A DNA stretch of 10,625 nt. Origin: DATCTV01 sp964400685. Lineage in GTDB: Bacteria > Desulfobacterota > Desulfomonilia > UBA1062. The notes beneath the pieces are model-generated. The model saw nothing but the letters and a program-made list of their open reading frames with translations. It did not search any database and was not told the origin of the DNA. The position numbers and the translations under genes are program-made. The DNA is taken from positions 1 to 10,625 of the forward strand of contig CAYNVT010000140.1 in assembly GCA_964400685.1 (NCBI GenBank), given 5' to 3'. This document shows positions 6,621 to 10,625 of the stretch, in pieces (within the stretch, counting starts at the first letter, position 1; the number at the start of each line of letters is the position of its first letter).

Positions 6621-7696
6621 TTACAACCGTTGTGGCATTTATTATTCTGCTTGGAATATTGATATTTTTCCATGAATTAGGCCATTTCCTTGTTGCCAAG
6701 ATTAGCGGTGTGATGGTTCTGAGATTCTCACTCGGTTTCGGTCCGGCACTGATTAAGAAGAAAATAGGGGAAACCGAATACATGATTTCCGCATTCCCGC
6801 TTGGCGGATATGTCAAGATGCTGGGTGAGGGCAAGCAGAACGGGGAAGAGATGCTTGTGCCAGCGGATCCTGCCCGCTCGTTCGATTCGAAACCCTTGAA
6901 AATCAAAGCGGCGATTGTTGCCGCAGGGCCGGCTTTCAACCTTTTCCTCGCCTACTTCATATATGTCCTTGTTTCATGGATAGGCATACCGACACTTTCA
7001 CCGGTAATTGGCGAGGTTCAGGAAAAGACGCCTGCCTATGACGCCGGTTTGATGAAAGGCGACAAGATAGTTTCCATCAATTCCAATCCGGTCAGGGAGT
7101 GGGAAGACATCCCGGGAATCATGTCGAATAACCAGACCGGCAAGCTTAATATTATCATCGAGCGGTCAGGCACCCAGTTCAAGGTTGAGGTCAAACCCAA
7201 GATAGCAAGTGCTAAAAACATATTCGGGGAGAATATCAACCGTCCTATAATTGGCATATCCCCTTCAGGCGAGATATTTATAACACGATATGGCCCGATA
7301 TCGGGACTGGGTTACGGGATTAATCAATGCTGGTGGGTTGTGAAAATGACCGGCATTGCATTTGCCAAGATTATTGAAGGCACGGTCCCGGTCAAGGAAA
7401 GTCTGGGCGGACCTATTATGATTGCGCAGGTCTCCGGAAAATCATTCAAGGCCGGGCTGCTGCCGTTTCTTGGCCTCATTGCATTTATCAGCATAAACCT
7501 GGCTATAATAAACCTTCTGCCAATCCCCGTGCTTGATGGCGGATATATACTGATCTTTCTTATAGAGGGCATAATCAGAAGACCCTTAAAAGACAAGCCG
7601 AAAGAGATTGCACAGCAGATAGGACTGTTTCTTCTTATACTTCTGATGCTGTTCGCCTTTTACAATGATATAGCCAGGATTATTGCAGGAAAGTAA
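6617..7696 (+). CDS. rseP: Site-2 intramembrane zinc protease RseP
   Basis: An inner-membrane metalloprotease that cuts transmembrane segments of anti-sigma factors, and in several bacteria remnant signal peptides, to trigger envelope stress responses. The zinc motif HELGH is at residues 19-23 in the first membrane helix, and the third ligand is D307 in NLLPIPVLDGG (299-309). GPAFN at 104-108 marks the second helix, and the last helices lie at about 285-315 and 333-350. One PDZ domain lies between the halves, about 128-195, instead of the two of E. coli RseP; the 359 residues match that shorter architecture. ATGA overlaps the dxr stop, with AAAGGA 6 bases upstream as SD. No sigma-E or anti-sigma gene is in the window, so its substrate is not visible. 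Confidence 0.95.
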   Translation: MITTVVAFIILLGILIFFHELGHFLVAKISGVMVLRFSLGFGPALIKKKIGETEYMISAFPLGGYVKMLGEGKQNGEEMLVPADPARSFDSKPLKIKAAIVAAGPAFNLFLAYFIYVLVSWIGIPTLSPVIGEVQEKTPAYDAGLMKGDKIVSINSNPVREWEDIPGIMSNNQTGKLNIIIERSGTQFKVEVKPKIASAKNIFGENINRPIIGISPSGEIFITRYGPISGLGYGINQCWWVVKMTGIAFAKIIEGTVPVKESLGGPIMIAQVSGKSFKAGLLPFLGLIAFISINLAIINLLPIPVLDGGYILIFLIEGIIRRPLKDKPKEIAQQIGLFLLILLMLFAFYNDIARIIAGK

Positions 7697-7698
7697 GA

Positions 7699-8373
7699 AT
7701 GCACATCCTTGCTGTTGACACATCGACCGATATCTGTTCGGTGGCCGTTCTCAAAGATGGAGAAGTCCTTGGAGAGAGGAGCCTAAGGGTAAGGACCGGA
7801 CATTCGGGTACTATTTTAAATCTTATCGATGATGTGCTAGGAAGTTCTGGTCTAAATAAAAAAGAAATTAATCTCATTGCAACCGGTATCGGCCCGGGGT
7901 CGTTCACGGGCATTCGCATAGGTATTTCCACAGCCAAAGGTCTGGCTGCGGCGCTGAACTGTAAAGTTAAAGGTGTTTGTACACTGGATGCCGTAGCAGC
8001 GAATGCACCTGAAACCGGTAAGCATGTAATGCCTGTACTGGATGCCAGAAAAGGCGAAATTTTCTGTGCTTTGTATGATAAAGACAGAAAAAGACTCTCG
8101 CCTCAGGTTAATATTGAACCGGCTCAGGTTAAAGATATGATAACCGGACCGACCCTATTTATTGGAAACGCCATAGCGCTTTACGATAATGTGTTCAGCA
8201 GTAGTCTCGGAAGTCTGTATCAGGCGGCAGGCAAAGACCTATGGTATCCAAGAGCGGCAGTTATCGGAAGGCTCGCTCTGGATACGGCTTTTGCGGTTAA
8301 TGATATCAACCCCGTTTATATAAGGGCCTCCGATGCGACATTGCTTTTAAAAAGAATATCTCCTGAAAGCTGA
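7699..8373 (+). CDS. tsaB: tRNA threonylcarbamoyladenosine biosynthesis protein TsaB
   Basis: TsaB is the inactive ASKHA-fold partner that, with TsaD and TsaE, transfers threonylcarbamoyl to A37 of ANN-decoding tRNAs. The N-terminus MHILAVDTSTD is the phosphate-1-like motif. RTGHSGTI at 32-39 corresponds to the family HS motif, and GIGPGSFTGIRIG at 63-75 is diagnostic. The 224 residues fit the family, and the C-terminal third is divergent as usual. The ATG lies 2 bases after the rseP stop, with AGGA at 7687-7690. It is the last gene of the operon, as suggested by the hairpin over its stop codon and the promoter that follows. The tRNA role is not linked to envelope synthesis; its place here reflects inherited gene order. 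Confidence 0.93.
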   Translation: MHILAVDTSTDICSVAVLKDGEVLGERSLRVRTGHSGTILNLIDDVLGSSGLNKKEINLIATGIGPGSFTGIRIGISTAKGLAAALNCKVKGVCTLDAVAANAPETGKHVMPVLDARKGEIFCALYDKDRKRLSPQVNIEPAQVKDMITGPTLFIGNAIALYDNVFSSSLGSLYQAAGKDLWYPRAAVIGRLALDTAFAVNDINPVYIRASDATLLLKRISPES

Positions 8374-8386
8374 TAAAGCTTTTTAT
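8364..8386 (+). terminator. Weak hairpin over the tsaB stop, possible terminator
   Basis: AAAGCT (8366-8371) and AGCTTT (8377-8382) form a 6-bp stem with a GATAA loop, extendable by one G-T and one T-A pair. The T-rich stretch TTTTATT overlaps the 3' arm. The stem has only two G-C pairs and the T tract is short and interrupted, so termination would be leaky. Its place between tsaB and a new promoter is the main support. Confidence 0.35.
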
Positions 8387-8415
8387 TGACGCCATAGCTT
8401 GAAAAAGGATACCAT
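8386..8415 (+). promoter_or_regulatory. Sigma-70-like promoter of the SDR-ThDP enzyme unit
   Basis: TTGACG (8386-8391, five of six), an 18-base spacer, then TACCAT (8410-8415, four of six). Transcription would begin near 8422, downstream of a possible TTG start at 8399 and upstream of the SD at 8447, so it fits the GTG start at 8459. The leader would be about 37 bases. The -10 box is only moderate. Confidence 0.5.
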
Positions 8416-8446
8416 CCGGGTTGCCTCAAACGATATAAATACTGCC

Positions 8447-8452
8447 GGGAGG
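8447..8452 (+). promoter_or_regulatory. Ribosome binding site that decides the SDR start
   Basis: GGGAGG lies 6 bases before the GTG at 8459. The upstream TTG at 8399 has no SD and would add 20 residues of low similarity to a classical SDR N-terminus. Confidence 0.75.
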
Positions 8453-8458
8453 TGTCTA

Positions 8459-9289
8459 GTGTATAAGGATTTATCAGGGAAAACAGCTCTAGTGACAGGT
8501 TCAGGAAAGAAAACCGGGATAGGATATGCAATTGTCGAGAAGCTTGCCTCAAACGGAGCAAACATCATCATTGCAGATATGGGGGCGTTTGCAACAACAC
8601 AAACTGAAGTAAGCACAGGCTCCGAAAATGAAATGACGGCTATCGCCTCCGGGCTCAAAGACCTTTATAAAGTTGATGCGATGCCTGTTGATGTCGATGT
8701 AACAAAAGGCGAGACGATAGCGGCAATGGCCGAGGCGGTAAAGGCCAGATTCGGAAAGGTTGATATCCTGGTTAACAACGCAGGCGCTTCATTCGGCGTG
8801 CCCAATGCATTCCTCTATTACGACGAAACGGCCTGGATGAGAACCATAGACGTCAATCTTCATGGCGCCTTCAGGGTTTCGAGAGCGATAATTCCCATGA
8901 TGCCGCCCGGGTCAAGCATTATCAATATGTCCTCGCGTGCAGGCAAGGTTCCTCCGTTGTTCAACGGCGCCTATGCAGTAGCAAAGGCGGGTTTGATAAT
9001 GCAGACAAAGGTAATGGCCAAGGAGCTAGCACCGAATATCCGTGTGAATGCAATTGCCCCGGGTCAGATCGGTACCGAACTGGAGCACTGGCGATTCGGG
9101 CTTGAAGCGAAATTCTTCAACACGACGATTGAGGACAGAAGGCAGGAGATGATCAAAACCATACCGATGGCAAGAATAGGAGACCCGGCTGATGTTGCCA
9201 ATCTGGCGGCATTTCTGGCATCTTCCGAGTCATCTTATATAACCGGCCAGGCGATAAACATGACCGGCGGACAACTGATGGAACTATAG
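8459..9289 (+). CDS. Short-chain dehydrogenase/reductase, classical type
   Basis: An NAD(P)-dependent oxidoreductase of the SDR superfamily, 276 residues, probably cytosolic and tetrameric like its relatives. The cofactor loop TGSGKKTGIG is at 13-22. D40 ends strand 2 (IIIAD) and points to NAD(H) rather than NADP(H). NNAG is at 106-109 and N133 in the next helix. The catalytic Ser is S159 (INMSSRAG), with Y172 and K176 (YAVAK). The C-terminus TGQAINMTGGQLM is typical of the FabG-like group. A substrate loop at about 203-230 (TELEHWRFGLEAK) is distinctive. The start is the GTG at 8459; the frame is open back to a TTG at 8399. It stands 34 bases before the ThDP enzyme gene and is probably co-transcribed with it. 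The substrate is unknown; a hydroxyacyl or cyclic alcohol oxidation/reduction is plausible. It is not assigned to FabG because no other fatty-acid gene is nearby. Confidence 0.88.
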   Translation: MYKDLSGKTALVTGSGKKTGIGYAIVEKLASNGANIIIADMGAFATTQTEVSTGSENEMTAIASGLKDLYKVDAMPVDVDVTKGETIAAMAEAVKARFGKVDILVNNAGASFGVPNAFLYYDETAWMRTIDVNLHGAFRVSRAIIPMMPPGSSIINMSSRAGKVPPLFNGAYAVAKAGLIMQTKVMAKELAPNIRVNAIAPGQIGTELEHWRFGLEAKFFNTTIEDRRQEMIKTIPMARIGDPADVANLAAFLASSESSYITGQAINMTGGQLMEL

Positions 9290-9323
9290 TTTAGACAACT
9301 AAAGGAACTCAAGGAGGATATTC

Positions 9324-10625
9324 ATGGAAACAGTAATAGGCGGAAAGCTTGCAGCGGATGCGCTCATTGATCTTGGGATAGAATATATCTTCACGATCTC
9401 GGGGGGGCATATCACACCCATCTACCAGTATCTTGAAGGCTCGAACGTAAAGCTGTTCGATACGCGCCATGAGCAGGCCGCATGTTTCATGGCCGAGGCC
9501 ATGGGGCGCATGACAAAAAAGCCGGGAATCGCAATGGTAACCGCAGGCCCGGGTTTTACTAATACTCTTTCGGCTATGGCCAATGCCAAGCTTGCCAACT
9601 CCCCGATGGTCCTTATTTCGGGTTGTGTAGGTATAGAGAGCTGCGAGAAACTGGACCTTCAGGACATGAGGCAATTCCCTGTCATCGAGCCCATAGTAAA
9701 AAGGGCATTCCTGTGCCAGAAAGCGGAGCGTATCCCCGAATTCATAGACATGGCATACCGTACCGCAATAACCGGAAGGCCTGGCCCTGTTTACCTTGAA
9801 CTGCCTGTCGACGTGCTCAACACGCCTGTGAGTTTGGACAGGGTAAAGAAGACCAGTACCCTGCCTGTTTCGCGGCCGGTCGATACTGAAAATATACCGA
9901 AATTCCTTGACATGATCCTTGCTTCGGAAAGGCCTCTTATCATTGCGGGAAGCGGTGCATGGTATTCGGGAGCGGAGGATGAATTAAAGGCTTTCGTAGA
10001 AAAGACAGGCATACCTGCAATGACTGTCAATGCCGGAAGGGGTGTTCTGCCCGACACGCATGAACTGTGTTTCGAAGGATCTCTGGCAATCAGACCCGGG
10101 GCGGCATTCATGGCTAATGCTTCAGCCGACCTCGTCATTCTTTTAGGCTCGAGGATAAGCCTTTATTATCTGTTCGGTGATGTCTTTCCTGCCACGGCCA
10201 AGATGGTGCATGTTGACATCGAGGCCGAGGAAATCGGCCGCAACCGCTCAATAGACCTGGGCATTGTAGGTGATATAAAGGCTTTCCTCGGGGAGTGCAT
10301 AAAGGCTATTGACAGCAAGGCGTTTTCACCCGGAATGCAGAAGCAATTCAGACCATGGGTTGAGACATTGAAAGAGGCTGATATCGCGGGCAAGGCTGGC
10401 ATGAAGGAAAACTGGGAAAGCTCAGGTATTCCTATTCATCCCGTAAGGCTGATGAAAGAGCTGAATGAAATCATGGACAGGGAAGATGATATCATCGTCA
10501 CCGACGGAGGCGATACGCAGGTCTGGATGGGCATGACCAGGACAGCGAAAAAAGGCGGTCATTATATGGACAGCGGTCTTTATGGCTGCCTTGGCGTAGG
10601 AATACCTTATGCGAACGCCGCAAAG
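9324..10625 (+). CDS. Thiamine diphosphate-dependent enzyme, acetolactate-synthase-like (partial, 3' end outside)
   Basis: The open frame has no stop before the window edge: 434 residues are visible of a family usually 530-600 long. The Pyr domain (about 1-165) holds SGGHITPIY (26-34), the ThDP-activating glutamate E50 in TRHEQAA, TAGPGFTN (73-80) and GRPGPVYLELPVDV (151-164). The central domain (about 190-330) includes LIIAGSGAWYSGA (205-217) and VHVDIEAEEIGRN (296-308). The PP domain begins near 370 with IVTDGGDTQVWMG (391-403); the GDG metal motif would lie beyond the edge. The ATG start has a perfect AAGGAGG (9311-9317), 6 bases away. It resembles acetolactate synthase large subunits, but the GGH in place of the usual PGG near residue 28 and the SDR neighbour point to a different 2-keto or acyl-CoA lyase or hydrolase. 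No small regulatory subunit is visible. Specificity remains open. Confidence 0.88.
   Translation, partial: METVIGGKLAADALIDLGIEYIFTISGGHITPIYQYLEGSNVKLFDTRHEQAACFMAEAMGRMTKKPGIAMVTAGPGFTNTLSAMANAKLANSPMVLISGCVGIESCEKLDLQDMRQFPVIEPIVKRAFLCQKAERIPEFIDMAYRTAITGRPGPVYLELPVDVLNTPVSLDRVKKTSTLPVSRPVDTENIPKFLDMILASERPLIIAGSGAWYSGAEDELKAFVEKTGIPAMTVNAGRGVLPDTHELCFEGSLAIRPGAAFMANASADLVILLGSRISLYYLFGDVFPATAKMVHVDIEAEEIGRNRSIDLGIVGDIKAFLGECIKAIDSKAFSPGMQKQFRPWVETLKEADIAGKAGMKENWESSGIPIHPVRLMKELNEIMDREDDIIVTDGGDTQVWMGMTRTAKKGGHYMDSGLYGCLGVGIPYANAAK

Noticed and set aside
1..10625. CRISPR arrays, tRNA or rRNA genes, insertion sequences, phage genes, defence or toxin-antitoxin systems
   Set aside because: I saw no regularly spaced repeats, transposase motifs, terminal repeats or tRNA-like folds; nearly all the sequence is taken up by identified genes.

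Overview
The window looks like a piece of a metagenome-derived or draft assembly (ten N at 269-278) from a Gram-negative bacterium, most likely of the Desulfobacterota/Deltaproteobacteria. Base composition is near half GC by eye. The main clue is the tight order uppS-cdsA-dxr-rseP-tsaB. A single-PDZ RseP, AAGGAGG-type ribosome binding sites, sigma-70-like promoters, and a GGH-type thiamine diphosphate enzyme next to a short-chain dehydrogenase fit the same group. The taxonomic call is inference from gene order and protein style, not from a marker-gene search.

Left part, minus strand (112-3822). A three-gene transcription unit runs leftward from a good promoter at 3864-3892. It encodes an unrecognised six-helix membrane protein, the molybdenum cofactor guanylyltransferase MobA (TTG start), and the M20 metallopeptidase PepD (GTG start). 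The three genes are in one reading frame and are separated only by a stop plus one codon. Left of pepD, a MobA-like nucleotidyltransferase of unknown specificity has its own promoter (1092-1119). Its gene is cut by the N run, but its true C-terminus can be read on the far side in another frame, so the N run hides no real break.

Centre, plus strand (3953-8373). This is an envelope and isoprenoid operon: UppS makes the undecaprenyl diphosphate carrier, CdsA makes CDP-diacylglycerol, Dxr commits carbon to the MEP pathway that feeds UppS, and RseP is an intramembrane site-2 protease. The last gene, tsaB, serves tRNA t6A modification. Junctions overlap by a few bases or are 2 bases apart, so the genes are probably co-transcribed and translationally coupled.

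Right part, plus strand (8366-10625). A weak hairpin over the tsaB stop is followed at once by a promoter (8386-8415), which marks a new unit. Its first gene is a classical short-chain dehydrogenase/reductase whose start should be the GTG at 8459. Next is an acetolactate-synthase-like thiamine diphosphate enzyme that runs off the right edge without a stop. This pair is probably a small carbon-metabolism module, and its substrate cannot be read from the sequence.

I did not find a CRISPR array, transposon, prophage, toxin-antitoxin pair or recognisable defence system. Most of the window is housekeeping. The points most worth following are the orphan membrane protein, the nucleotidyltransferase spanning the gap, and the SDR-ThDP pair.
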